A stretch of 64,000 nucleotides of DNA from Pithys albifrons albifrons (Eukaryota; Chordata; Aves; Passeriformes; Thamnophilidae), in assembly GCF_047495875.1 (NCBI RefSeq), contig NC_092461.1, positions 93,874,431 to 93,938,430 on the forward strand. Direction: 5' to 3'. The notes beneath the pieces are model-generated. The model was not told where the DNA came from and searched no databases. It saw nothing but the letters and a program-made list of their open reading frames with translations. A program made the position numbers and the translations under genes. Positions 47,561 through 58,908 of this stretch are shown piece by piece; position 1 is the first letter of the stretch, and each line of letters starts with the position of its first letter.

Positions 47561-50500
47561 GGAAAAGAGGGAAGGGAGAAGTTTCTCACTATCCAAAGTA
47601 TTTCAATTGGCAAAAAATTAAATTAGTTTTCCCCAAGTCAAGAGCTGGAGGATCGGTCAGGTGGCCCGATTCAGACATTCACATCCCTTCTCAGTTTCCC
47701 TGTTTCTGACTGTTGGATTTACTGCTAAGTAGTTGAGACAAAATGAGGCATTAATGCTATGTATTTAGGCTGCCTGAGGACAGGAAAGGTTCATTCCTTT
47801 AAAGTACAAAAACTAGAGTTGCTTCCATGTCCTGTCAGAATTTTATTTGATTTGTGCCACATTCTATTGAAATTAAGAATTCCTCAGACAATATTTTTTC
47901 AGCTCAGGTACAGCTCACACTGCCCTAGTTTTTGCTGATGTCAGTCTCTTTCCTTTGCTTACATGTATGAGGTTATTCAGTTTTGGAAGGATTAAATCCA
48001 ATCATAATATGAACTAGTCAAGTGGCTGGTACGGCTAAAAGTAGGTTTGTATGGCCTGCCTGCAGACATCTCAGGATCCAAATAAAATAAGGATAAATTT
48101 TACTTTTAATGAATGAATAACCAGGCACTGTTCATGATTATTCATTATTGATATTACAGGTCCATATATAGGTCCTAGATAATAAGTGAGTTTCATTATG
48201 CAATATAACTACACCTGTCATGAGACACTCCTTCCCCTAAGCCTTACAGTTCAAATGGAAAGGGAGATAAAGGCTAAGAAAAAAAAGAAAATAAAAAACC
48301 CCAACATTCAGAGATGAAAGTAGCTACATAAGACCATGCTCCAAGGTCAATGGTAGGAGAAGCAGCTTTTTCAAGTCTGAGCCATGTGATATTCACACTG
48401 AGCCCAAATGTCTTTTGCCCATTTGAACACAAGTGGGAACAGAGATCCCTTCCTGCCTCAACCATTAGTTGTATTCTGACCCAGCAAACTCAAATGCTTC
48501 CAAATGTCCCCACAGTTTCTTCTGTTTACTCCCACTTCCTCTACTAACTCCGCATCATTCTGCTGCTGATGGATTTTCCCAGTAAGAAAGTATTATCTTT
48601 CCCATAAAACAAGACAGGCAAAATAACCACATTACAACATAAATGGAAAATAATGCAAGTGCTTCAGGTGCTCCAATTTCTACCTTTCTCTCCTTACTCT
48701 CTCTAGGTAGGGACAGTGAGAAACTGGCACAGAGGACAAGAAGTGTATCCTTGTGTGTCACATTCCTCTTTGCTTGTATATCCATCTAGCCTGATCTCAA
48801 ACAAGGCCATTTTAAGCTATTGAGGAAACTACTGTGAAATTGTACATTGAATCTGTTACCATGTAGTCAGAGTTTTGCCACTGACATTCCTGGAAACTGT
48901 ATCTAGTGTGGAAAAGGATGATATAGTACATAATGTTTTGAACAGCTTCTAACCAGATACTTTGCAATTTAATAAAGTGCCTGTGCAATATTTCTAAGTT
49001 GATGAGAGCAAACCCTGTTAGGATTGAATTTTTAATTAAAATTGTTACTGCCTCTTTCCCCTTTTGGTGTCAAATAGATCATTTACATATTCAAAATAAT
49101 TTCCCTTAATATCTAAATAAATGTTCTGCTTAATGAAGGCATTTAAGCAACTTTTTAATGAAAAAGTGAAATATAATATATAGGACTGAGACTAATTTTC
49201 TTGAATTTTAACACACATGTGGAACATGTTATGAACTAAGAAAAATATTTTTAACCTGATAGGCTGTAAATTACAACCTTTGGTGTATATCCAATTTTTA
49301 ATTAATTTTCTTAGTCATTCTCCATAATCCTAATAGCCGCCTGAAAATAACTGTAGATGAGGGGGGATAATATATTTCTGAGATGTTTAACAAAAGCCTC
49401 ATAGCCAATGGTAATAAATAATTAAAAAAAAGTATTTCAATGGTGAACTCAATAGAAAGCCTGTTCAGGATGTACTTTTACCTAAAGCAAGCACCTTTAT
49501 TTTCCCTCCATGAATATAGTTAGAGATTTATTTTTCTTGACATCCTAAAATAAAACAATAAAGAAATATACATTCTTCCATTGCATTTCATGTTAAAAAA
49601 GGTTATGCTTAAGAAATATCACTGCAGTTACTAAAGAAAGAATAAATTATCCACCCAAACAGGCACATTAAACCATAAGAGTGGCTTAGGTGTTTTTAAT
49701 GACTTACACACCAAACCACAATTAGAGATAACTCCAAGTCTTTCTTTTTCTGCTCAGAAACTCTACCTCTATCATAGCCTACTTAAGTTCTAAAGAGTCA
49801 TACTAAATAACTGCCTGATTTCTGAAGAAATACAGTAGTTTTTCCTGTGGTTTTTTTGTTTTGTTGTTTTTTAAATTTATTTTTTTTTAATCTCCTCACT
49901 GGCTGATGTCATGTCTTCATTGGACTGAATGTTTTTAATAGCTTTTTCTGTCTAATTACATTTTACAAATACTTTATTTTCAGAATTTTATTGTAAACTG
50001 ATGTTATTGATTATTACAAAAATAGCTTTTGGAAGAATACAGAGGACTTTTTTCCCACCAAAGGATGCATAGCAGATAAACATTTCTAAGAAACAGCATT
50101 GTAGATTAGTTCCATGCATAGTGTAACTTAATGTGATACATGCCTTCAAATGATGTTATTTTAGCGATCCAGAGCTTTCTAGCTGGAGTTCACAACCTGT
50201 GCATTTCACCCAGCTTTTCAGGTTCACTTCACACAAATATCATGATTCCAAATGAACTGCAGTGCAAACAAGTTCCACTTCATCTTGATTAGTGCAATAT
50301 CATCTAGGGACCAATTAAATTGACCTTTATGTGCTAAGACTAAGGCCAGAGTTTCCCTTTCCTTTGACTGTAAGATAAAGATGTGAGTGGTTAAGAATCT
50401 CATTGCCATAAAAACGTACCCTTTGGGCATACATAGGAACTGTATGCATAAGAAATGCAGTTATCAAGAACATCCAAGTTTCTTAAAAGAGCCAAGAATT

Positions 50501-51329
50501 TTGTTGAATTTTCATATGTCTTCATGTATTAAGATGTGAAAGGTGGAGTTTGTTATCTAAACATCTTAAGCAAAGGGAGCTATTCAGTTACTTACCCTGG
50601 GGTCAGGAGCAAAGCAGTTTGCTCAGTCCACCTCCAAGTACTAACAAAATGCCACAAGTGCCTGAGCAAAGTTGTCCCTGTCTTTACTTTAAAAGACAAT
50701 ACTAGCTCTGGGCCAACCTGGCTTTTGCATTAAAGTAGTCTTTGCTGAAAGTCACCTGCAGGATGGTTTGGGTCCTTATGTTTCTCAGCAGTCAATTGGG
50801 CAAAACTGACTGGTTATGATTTTTAAAGAATAAAACACACTGTGGATAATATTTTACATTCTGAGGATGTTTAAGAAAGGTTAGAGAAATGATCTTCAGT
50901 GTTAAATACTTTTTTATTGAGTGCCCAGAACTACAAAACAAATGTTGAAAGAATCAGTAAATGACAAGCAGAACAAAAACCAAACATGGTTTTAGCACAT
51001 GTAGGTTGTGACATTTATCTGATATCTTTCTTTGAAAAAAAATCAAGGACATTTCTTTGATAAGGGTTTGTGAGATTAGGAAAATCTATTTAACTTAGGA
51101 AGGGAACAAACTAAATGAGAGACAACAATACCTCACATTAAAAAAGTGGCATATCTGTTTCAAAGACACTTACAAACAAACTTTCTAAAGGGTTGGTCTT
51201 AGATTCTGAGTTAAACATTTCCATTGAGGACCCTGGCACTAAATTCAGCCCAATCATTCTGTTGATTAGGTAATGTAGAGGTACTGTCAGCGCAGGAAAA
51301 GATCAGGATCTTATTCTGAAAAAATAATA
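47561..51329. other. Unique AT-rich region, no gene seen
   Basis: No recognisable gene. T-rich runs lie at 49850-49890. Short ORFs only. Confidence 0.55.
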
Positions 51330-52000
51330 AAGAAGACCTTGAGGACTAAAACAAGGAAATGGCATGAGATTTCATAGTGAAGTGCAAGATCATGCATTTG
51401 AGGATTAATAACAAAAATTTTCTCCTTCTTATGGAAAGTCATTAGTTGGAAATGTCAGAGGAAGAGCAAGATCTAGGTGTATTAGTCAATTATAAGATTA
51501 CTATGAACCATCTCTGTGAAGTAGCCATGAAAATGTCAAAAGCAATCCTAGGATTTTTCAGGCAAAGTATTTCACAAAGAAATATGGAAGTATTAATGTC
51601 ATTGGAGCAGGCACTCCTAATATATCACCTGGAATGCTGCATATAATACAGGTCCATCATGTTCAAGGAAGATGTATTGAATGTCAGGTATATTTCTGCT
51701 GAATGTTAAACCTGAGCTCACTGCTAGCAATCCTACCTACCACTAGCTATCAAGTCCTCAGTCAGGGAGCACTGATTTGAGCTCTGAGGTTGAATTAGTT
51801 ATTCCCAGCATCCTTCTCCTCTTTTCCCCTTATAGAGATGATCTAATACGAGGGTAGTTAACCGCAGTCATTGTAAAATGCTGCATAAGCACAACCTGAA
51901 ATGGGAGCAGAGAAGAGCCACACTGATGACCACAGGAGTAGAGAGCCTCTCTTACAAGAGCAGACTAAAAGACCCTGGATCAATTAACTAAGAAAATCAG
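51330..52000 (+). mobile_element. Old CR1 LINE fragment, plus strand, interrupted
   Basis: Two CR1-like parts. The first (about 51375-51690) contains 'gtgcaagatcatgcatttg' (KCRVLH-like), 'gagcaagatctaggtgtattag' (DLGVLV) and 'cacctggaatgctgcat' (HLEYC). The second (about 51898-51990) contains 'gggagcagagaagagccaca' and a degraded '..LRER' region. The ~200 bp between them does not look like CR1 and may be a later insertion. Strongly decayed, with the 3' end lost at the adjoining microsatellite. Confidence 0.7.
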
Positions 52001-52062
52001 TTCGTTCGTTCATTCATTCATTCATTCATTCATTCATTCATTCATTCATTCATTCATTCATC
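52001..52062 (+). repeat. (TTCA)n microsatellite
   Basis: Three TTCG units followed by about thirteen TTCA units, nearly perfect. It directly follows the old CR1 fragment. Confidence 0.95.
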
Positions 52063-53073
52063 ATAATAACATTAATATATTTGGAGCAGAAAATAGAATA
52101 AAATTCAGTATCACAGGGGGTGGGAGGTAAGCATGTATTAATTCTGAAAGTGGCCTTCCTTGCAGAATTTGAGATTTCTGTTTTCAAACACCTCTTTGCA
52201 TATATGTTGCCCCCTTTCCCATGCCGTCACACACACAGTATTAGTGCACAGACAAGGCTGCCTTGTAATTTTAAATTTTGGCATTTATAAAGCTTTCAGT
52301 TGTGCATTTGACTCATATGATAAGAGCTGTATTTTCCAGCTCAGGTTAGCAATATCACACTGCATAACAGCTGGCATTAAAATGTCACCATTGTTTTCTT
52401 TATTTAGTGTCTTCTTCCAGTTTTTAGTTTACTCAAACATCCACACAAAGTAGGTAAATGTGACTTTAAAATATTAAACTCATTTTAGATTTTATCTTTG
52501 CACATACTATTTCAAAGCAATAACAGCTTCCCCATGGAAAGAATTTACAGTATGAAAGTATAACATTACATTAACTTAAAATATTTGACTTCTGGAAAAA
52601 TATCTACCAACCAAAACATTTGCCACAGCTGGAGAGGTCAGTGATGCCTGGGATGTTCAGGTAAAAGGCTAATCTTCACCACAACATAGACATGGCCAAA
52701 ATGAAATATCTGGGACTTGTGTTAATGTATTTCAGGAAGAATTTAAGTGAAATTATGTAGTATTTACTGACAGGAGCTGTTAAATTTGAATAATTTGCAG
52801 TACCTTAAATGAAAGTTACAGTCTGCAAGTGATATTCTTGAGACTTGTGCTGCTTTAGTATCTATGTGGCACTAATTAATATCTCAAGACTTTGTTCTTG
52901 AATTTGCACAAGGCATTAAAAAAAACCTTGGATTAACTGTTTCAGAAGCACTTTTTTATTACTTCCACAGTCCTAGCCTGGAATTTCGAAGAACCTTCTT
53001 CAGGCTTGGAGATAGTCTTGATGGAGACCAATGTAATAGCTGACACTCATGGGTCCTTATGGCTCAACACCTG
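52063..53073. other. Unique region, no gene seen
   Basis: AT-rich, nothing recognised. Confidence 0.5.
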
Positions 53074-53082
53074 GAAGCCTAG

Positions 53083-53409
53083 AAGAACCATTTTTCAAAA
53101 GAATTAAATAGCCACATTCTCCATATGCTTTACTTCAATGAGAATGGACTAGGAGGACCAGATAATTTTGAACTGGAAATTGATGGTGTTTTCTATGTGG
53201 CCTCTAGACTTCCTGAGGAAAATGAAGTTCACTCCCTTTTACAGGCCCCAAACAAATTTCTGTTCTTAAGTATGGTTGGTGTTACAGCAAATTACAGCAC
53301 AAGAGCATTAAGAAGTAGTAATCACAACTATAATTTGCAATATATTTTCATGGTAGACAGACTAAATATCCAGAATAATAGAGTTTCACAAAAGTTGAGG
53401 GAAGAATAG
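53083..53409 (+). other. Protein-like open stretch of unknown status
   Basis: A frame open for about 108 codons (ATG at 53125) in AT-rich DNA. Its composition is less low-complexity than other chance ORFs here. The passage 'PDNFELEIDGVFYVASRLP' (53158-53214) faintly resembles the end of a classical cadherin propeptide (Phe, Asp-Gly, then Tyr-Val and Pro at similar spacing). I see no flanking splice sites that clearly define an exon and no second cadherin-like block. It may be a chance ORF, a decayed pseudogene or an unknown exon. Confidence 0.2.
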
Positions 53410-56400
53410 GGTGAAAAAGAAACAAAATCCTCTGAAACAGAAGGGTTCTGCAGACAGCCTCACCTTTAGTCCTTTACACTTGGTGAGCATTCTTGCAGTT
53501 CCTCGAGTTGGACATATATATAGGTTATAAGTGTACACACAAGGAGAGGTTGCCTCACCACCACACTTGGAAATTTAGCTGGGTCATCTGTCACTGACAT
53601 TGCTATTAACAGGCCTAGGGGAAAAAAAAACAACCCTGATTATGCACCTAAGAACTATTTTAATTGCACAATTGCTTTCTTCACTAGTGCAGCTGCACAA
53701 TTACCAAAAATCCCTTCCATTAATGACTTACGCCAAAGCATTTAGAAATAGTATTTTCCATATTCCATTACTAGTCACTGTTTAATAAAATCTTCTCTGA
53801 TTTACTTCAGTAAATCATCCTGTGAACCTTCAAACCTCTTCTACTATTACTACTCCATTTTCCAACTGCTGACTTTAGCTTTACTGGTGATATTAAAGAG
53901 AAAAAGGTAATAAGCTGTCTAATAGTAGAGTGAAGTTAGATTATTTTCTGTTCAAATTCAAGAAGTATTGAGAGCTTTAATAAACAGTTTCCACTGAGTA
54001 ATTAGGTTTAGAATTTGCGATGAAATATTAGATGAAAGGGGATAGGAATGCTTTCAATAGTTTAGTTTGTTCCATCGTGAGAGAACAGAAGATTATGCAG
54101 AATCTTCACGAATGTACTTCATGCAGGCTAGTGGGTTTTTTGTACATAATCTCTGCTTCAATCTAAAGAATTAAACAGTAAGAAATTTTCAACTATTTGT
54201 GTTTTCAGTATCTTGTTTAAATTTATATAGCATCTTTGTGTCATTAAATGATAGGCACTGCCTGAGGTTAAACGATTGCATTTTATGATATGGCTCTGTT
54301 TTAAAATACCTAGTGGGATTTTGGCTGAACAAAATGTGCATGAAAAATAGTATTCTGATTCCGTTACCTAATCACACTGAATGTAATTTTTTACTGAATG
54401 TAAAGCCTATTTCTGTAGACTCTTATTCTTACCCGTTGTCAGTCAGACAACAAACTAACGAAGACTGATAAAAATAGCTCTTCGCCCAAAATCATCCAAT
54501 CAGAACAACGTGTTTCAATGCATCAAAGGCTTGGAAAGGAAAGCATTAAGAGAATGTCATCAAAATGCATACCTGCATTAAAGACTAAGATTCTAGCAAG
54601 ATAAAATGAGAATTAAAAAATTAGAACTAAACCAAACTTCCAAATAGCTAATTAACAAATAGCTTCTATTTCACAGTTTGTTTTAGTTACATTTTGACTG
54701 TCTTTGTCAAAATTACTGTTGCAATATAAAATGTGCAAAACAAGGAAGATTTCATTTTGAAGTGTACTCTTAACAGTTAATTTCTCTTGAGTTCAGCTAA
54801 GCTTCATGTAGCCACTTTGGAAGATTTCTATTAAATGTCATGTATAATTACATAAAGCTTGTAGAAATTTATAATTATCATACTTTTGGATGCTTTCAAG
54901 ATTCTGGAGAACCTCTCAAGCAGTACTAGTCTGATACTCAGCTTTCCTCTTAAGCAGCCAGCTGCCTTGAAATTCAATTTACAAAATGTTTTTAATTCAT
55001 TTTCCAAGTAATCAGTTTAAACTTGAACAAAAATATTGAATTGACTGTGAAGAAATGTGACTGCTACATTCCATAATAAAATATGGTAATTTAGCATGGC
55101 CTTTTATTTGAGGTTGTTCTCTAACAGCACACTGCTAAATTTTAATTTAAGAACAGATTGTTTGGTTTTACTTTCCTTTTGTAAGACTAAGAAAATCACT
55201 GTATCTGATTATTAAGAAAAAAATATTATTTTCAGAAAAAAGAAAAATTACCAGCACTGTGAGCAATGTCATCATAATGTTATCTCTCCCAATGGCTGTT
55301 TTACAGAGCAGTTATCCCAAATTTCTTTTCTGTCCAAAGTGATCAGCAGCTAGTTCCTTTGGTCTCAGCTGATATGCAACTAATAAACTGTGTGTATGTA
55401 TCCCATTTACATGGCTGACTAAAAGTTGATCAGGGTATGTTTCAAAAGAAGTGTAAGGCTCGCTACAACTGTACAAAAGTACAGTACAGTGCAGGCAAAA
55501 ACTACTATTTTTTCTCAAAATAGCTCATCAGGTTCCAATAGATTAGTAACATACTAAAGGGTTTATATGAGAAAGGGTATTGAAGTGTTAATGAAATTAA
55601 CAATAGCATAGGTTATTAACAATAATATCAGTTAGGTGGAGGGTTTTTTAACATTGGTAAAAACTCACCTTGTATTTAATATAAGTGATTATACATATGC
55701 CTAAAGCAATGACCCCTTCAAAGACAGAGCATAGACATTTGTGAAACTTATGTAAAAAATTAATCACTAATGGTGAAGGTATAATAAGACCCACAGAGAG
55801 AATGCCTTTTGGATAGTACACAGGATGAACAGCATATTAATTTTTAAGAAGAAGTAAGACAAGTCCTTTATTTCTGTGTATATGTCTCTTTAGTATTTTC
55901 CATATTTAAATATATTTATTTTATAAATAAACTATAATTTTATGCTTACTTTTTACATTGTACTACAGTTACTAGACATAACCTAGAAAATGACACAATA
56001 CTAATCTGAGAGAACATACTTATACTAGGCAATGCATGTGGAAACACTTTGTCTTCACCCTTCTTCATTTTAACTCTTAGTGGTGTGGTATATACTTTGT
56101 AGGTGCCTTGTCTTTAGAAACAATTAGAAAGCCTAAGAATGTGTACTATCCCCAACATGCAGATTTTCATGCTACCTCACATACTGTGAAAAGCTGTTTT
56201 ATAAGTTAGATCTGGAAGAGAAAACAATGAAACAGGCACTACCTCCAATTTTCAAGTAGTGGAAGTGGTAAATAGAGCTTTGTTTTATATGAATAAATCT
56301 TTTAATTCAAGTTTGTCACAGTTTAGCTCTATTCACAAAAAGCCTTGGATTTAATTATTTGGATACACAAGAAATTGTATTACTCACCATGGTTTTTTCT

Positions 56401-58549
56401 TTGTTTGTTTTTGTTTTTGTTTTTGTTTTTGTTTTAACTGAAACAGGTTGAATAGCCACACAACAAAGGTCCTGAGGGTCAAGACTAGACCAAGTTTGGG
56501 AGATTACTGTGGAAAAAGAAGGCTTCTCTGTCTACAGCACGGGGCTCCATCCTAACTGCAGGCCAGGACATTCTTCAGCATTCACACCTCAAAGCCACTG
56601 TGGGATGTGGGTACCCCGCAGCCTGTTGAGTATCTGAAGGAGAAGACATTTAACCAAAGCTGAAAGTGAACCAAGAAACAGATCAGACATCTCAGTCCAT
56701 CATTTTAATAATCTGATTGGGCTTTCTGCTGCTACCACCTAAGATCATCCTGAAGAATGTGTCAAAAAGTTTTGCCATGTTTGTCTTTATCTGGGCCTAC
56801 ATGTGCAATACTCTTTAGCCAATTCTTCCATGTTTTTTTGCCTCGGTCATTGCCATGTCAAGGTGCTGGGCAGTGATGCATGCAGCAGGAGTGCTCCTTC
56901 TGTGCTAAGCACATCAGGTTGGATTCAAGGGGGCTGTCAACTTCCAAATCCTTAAAATATCAGATCAGAATCAGTTCTGACATTTTTCTCAGCAGAATGC
57001 CTTCCTTGACTACAGGAATACCATCAAGTACAAAATGGGTCTTCTGTTTAATTATAACACATTATATAATACAAAGTAGCACAAATGAAAACAACAGTGT
57101 AAATGTGGGGGTAGGGTTGTCTGAGCTAGGTTAGATAACCTCACAGATTGCTCTATGCTTTTTCAGTCCCAAGGGCTCATTGCTCTTCTCCTTTTTCACT
57201 CTCAGATATAAGGTACAACTATTCTATGAATTTGTCTTAAAAATGTGGCAATCTGTTGTCTGATTCTTATTATGGAAAGTGCCACAATATATGAGTAGTT
57301 GTTACTCAAGGAAAAACAGCTTTCCAGCTAGCAATGTGCTTTTCAGGAGAAAAGTTAGCTTTAGAAAATGTTTTATTCTGACTAACAAAAGACTTGTGCT
57401 GAAAAGAATCTCAAATTCCCTGTTAGCTCTAGCAGAGAAAGACTGAATGCCTCCCCATGTACTGTTTTTCGCCCTAGCACATACCAGGCAACTTAATTCT
57501 CATAGTTTATCATCTTCTTTAGAGAGGTATAATATACCAGCAAGCAAATGCAGTGTCTTCCAAAGCCTGATGTTGTGCAATGATAAGCATCTTGCAATCA
57601 CTGCATGTCACTTTCTTGTCTGATATTACTATACATAGCTATGAGCATGCTCCCTGATGTCAGCTACAATGTACAGGGAACTGCAGTTCCCTTTGAACAT
57701 CTGCTGACAACTGAAATATTGAAAGAAAACACAAAGCACTTACTGTTGCAGGTTGGAGCTAGTCAAACAAATCAAATGCAAGTTGAATATATCTTGCAAT
57801 TATCCCTCTTTTCAATATTCAAATGGGAGGGGGGGGGACAAAGGGGAGGATTAATTTAGATTAATACTTTCCTTTTTTATTAACAAAATACTCTTACTCC
57901 TGAAGTAGTCTTACAAGTCACTTAAGTATTGTTCAAATAGAGATGTCAAAAAATTTTGACAGTTTCATTTCCAGTAAATACTTTACCCTCTGCCTGAACA
58001 TTTGAAATTGTGGTAAAGGTGAGGCTTCTTTGTTTCATTTTGTGCAAGAGGCAGCTCAGTGGCAGCGATAACGAATAAAGCTTTCTACAAATCCTAAGTG
58101 CTAAAATTGACTCCTAATCCATTCAGAAGAATCCAGAAAAAAATGGTTTTTCAATATAACAAGACAGTCCTCTGTCATGATTTGACTTTGGAAATTTTGC
58201 TTATAAAAATCGTCATTCATACCTCGAGCATTATTTCAACACAATTTAAGATGCAGAGAGATGTGAAAGGAATGGTGGGTAGAAGGTACAGACAAAAGGA
58301 TAAAAACTGAGATTCTTCACTTGGAAAACCTAGGAAAAAAGGTACTTAGATAACCTAGATAACAAGCTACAAACTATAAACATATAAATCCTTTTGCTCC
58401 ATTGGCAAGTGTTGTTGGAAGACTCTATTTTGAAAACATGGGATAATTTTAAATAAAAAACAGCAATGAGAAAAATCTAACATCTATTTCATATAGCTGT
58501 TACAACAATTGCATAAATTTGCTATTTTGCATCTGATTGTAGTTAAAAT
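53410..58549. other. Unique AT-rich region with (TTTTTG)n
   Basis: A TTTTTG tandem lies at about 56395-56436. A G run occurs at 57830-57838. No gene is supported. Confidence 0.55.
58540..58549 (+). repeat. Target-site duplication, left copy (second SINE)
   Basis: tagttaaaat, repeated at 58899-58908. Confidence 0.85.
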
Positions 58550-58560
58550 TATAGGTCCCT

Positions 58561-58571
58561 TGGTGTAAAGG
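58561..58571 (+). promoter_or_regulatory. Pol III A box in SINE head
   Basis: TGGTGTAAAGG fits the tRNA A-box pattern at the expected place, 8 nt from the start of the head. Confidence 0.75.
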
Positions 58572-58604
58572 AGAGCACTCCGGATTCTGAATCCCAAGGA
58601 CCTG

Positions 58605-58615
58605 AGTTCGAGTCT
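58605..58615 (+). promoter_or_regulatory. Pol III B box in SINE head
   Basis: AGTTCGAGTCT matches the GGTTCGANTCC B-box pattern except at its ends. Together with the A box it is an intact type 2 pol III promoter. Confidence 0.85.
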
Positions 58616-58648
58616 CAGTGGGGACCGTCCCCTGGCAGTTCAAAGCCT

Positions 58649-58722
58649 ACCTGCAATCCGATCCCATCAGATCTCGGATATTCAGCAGGGTCAGCCCCAG
58701 TTAGTACCGGGTGCTGTGACAG
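58649..58722 (+). pseudogene. 5S rRNA-like segment with internal deletion
   Basis: Contains 'gatcccatcagatctcgg', 'cagcagggtcagcccc' and 'gttagtac' directly joined to 'cgggtgctgt'. The stretch between the last two in 5S rRNA, including box C 'ggatgggagacc', is missing. TFIIIA-type initiation is therefore unlikely, so this copy would rely on the tRNA boxes (inference). Confidence 0.85.
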
Positions 58723-58898
58723 TCCCGAGGACTGTCCAAGCTCACTCAGCCATGGCAGATGGACATTAGGAGTTAAACAGTGGGGTCAGTTCCATGCACG
58801 CTGTGCCTCACCTAAACAACCCACTGCACAGGCTGGAAGGGCACACCCACGTGGGGAGAGCCCTTTCCAAATCTTTGTTCGCATAGTCTGGCCACACA

Positions 58899-58908
58899 TA
58901 GTTAAAAT
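58899..58908 (+). repeat. Target-site duplication, right copy (second SINE)
   Basis: tagttaaaat, an exact match to 58540-58549. Confidence 0.85.

Larger units (their letters stand above)
58554..58626 (+). pseudogene. tRNA-Gln(CTG)-like head of the SINE
   Basis: 73 nt with a 7-bp acceptor stem (GGTCCCT with GGGGACC, six Watson-Crick pairs and a T.G), a perfect T stem CTGAG/CTCAG around TTCGAGT, and anticodon loop TTCTGAA with anticodon CTG. The anticodon stem has two mismatched pairs and the CCA end is not followed by a terminator, so it is a tRNA-derived SINE head and not a working tRNA gene. The sequence is close to vertebrate tRNA-Gln (recognition by eye). Confidence 0.85.
58550..58898 (+). 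mobile_element. Complete tRNA-5S composite SINE with RTE-LINE ends
   Basis: Bounded by the 10-bp TSD tagttaaaat. Order: four bases (tata), a tRNA-Gln-like head (58554-58626), linker 'gtcccctggcagttcaaag', a 5S-like segment (about 58649-58722), a LINE 5' UTR-like segment (about 58727-58853), the LINE 3' terminus ('tttgttcgcatagtctggcca', quoted to 20) and almost no tandem tail. Relative to the 13.5-kb copy the 5S part has lost about 28 nt, including box C, while the tRNA head is present. More CpGs have decayed here (for example 'tcgcat' for 'tcgcga'), suggesting an older or differently derived copy. The TSD outside the tRNA shows that the head was part of the retrotransposed RNA. Confidence 0.92.

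Noticed and set aside
47197..47709. 170-codon ORF through the CpG-rich block
   Set aside because: Stop codons are scarce in GC-rich DNA. The frame shows no domain, and overlapping frames on the other strand are equally open.
58554..58626. A working tRNA-Gln gene
   Set aside because: The anticodon stem has two mismatches, there is no terminator after it, and it is continuous with 5S- and LINE-derived sequence inside a TSD-bounded insertion.
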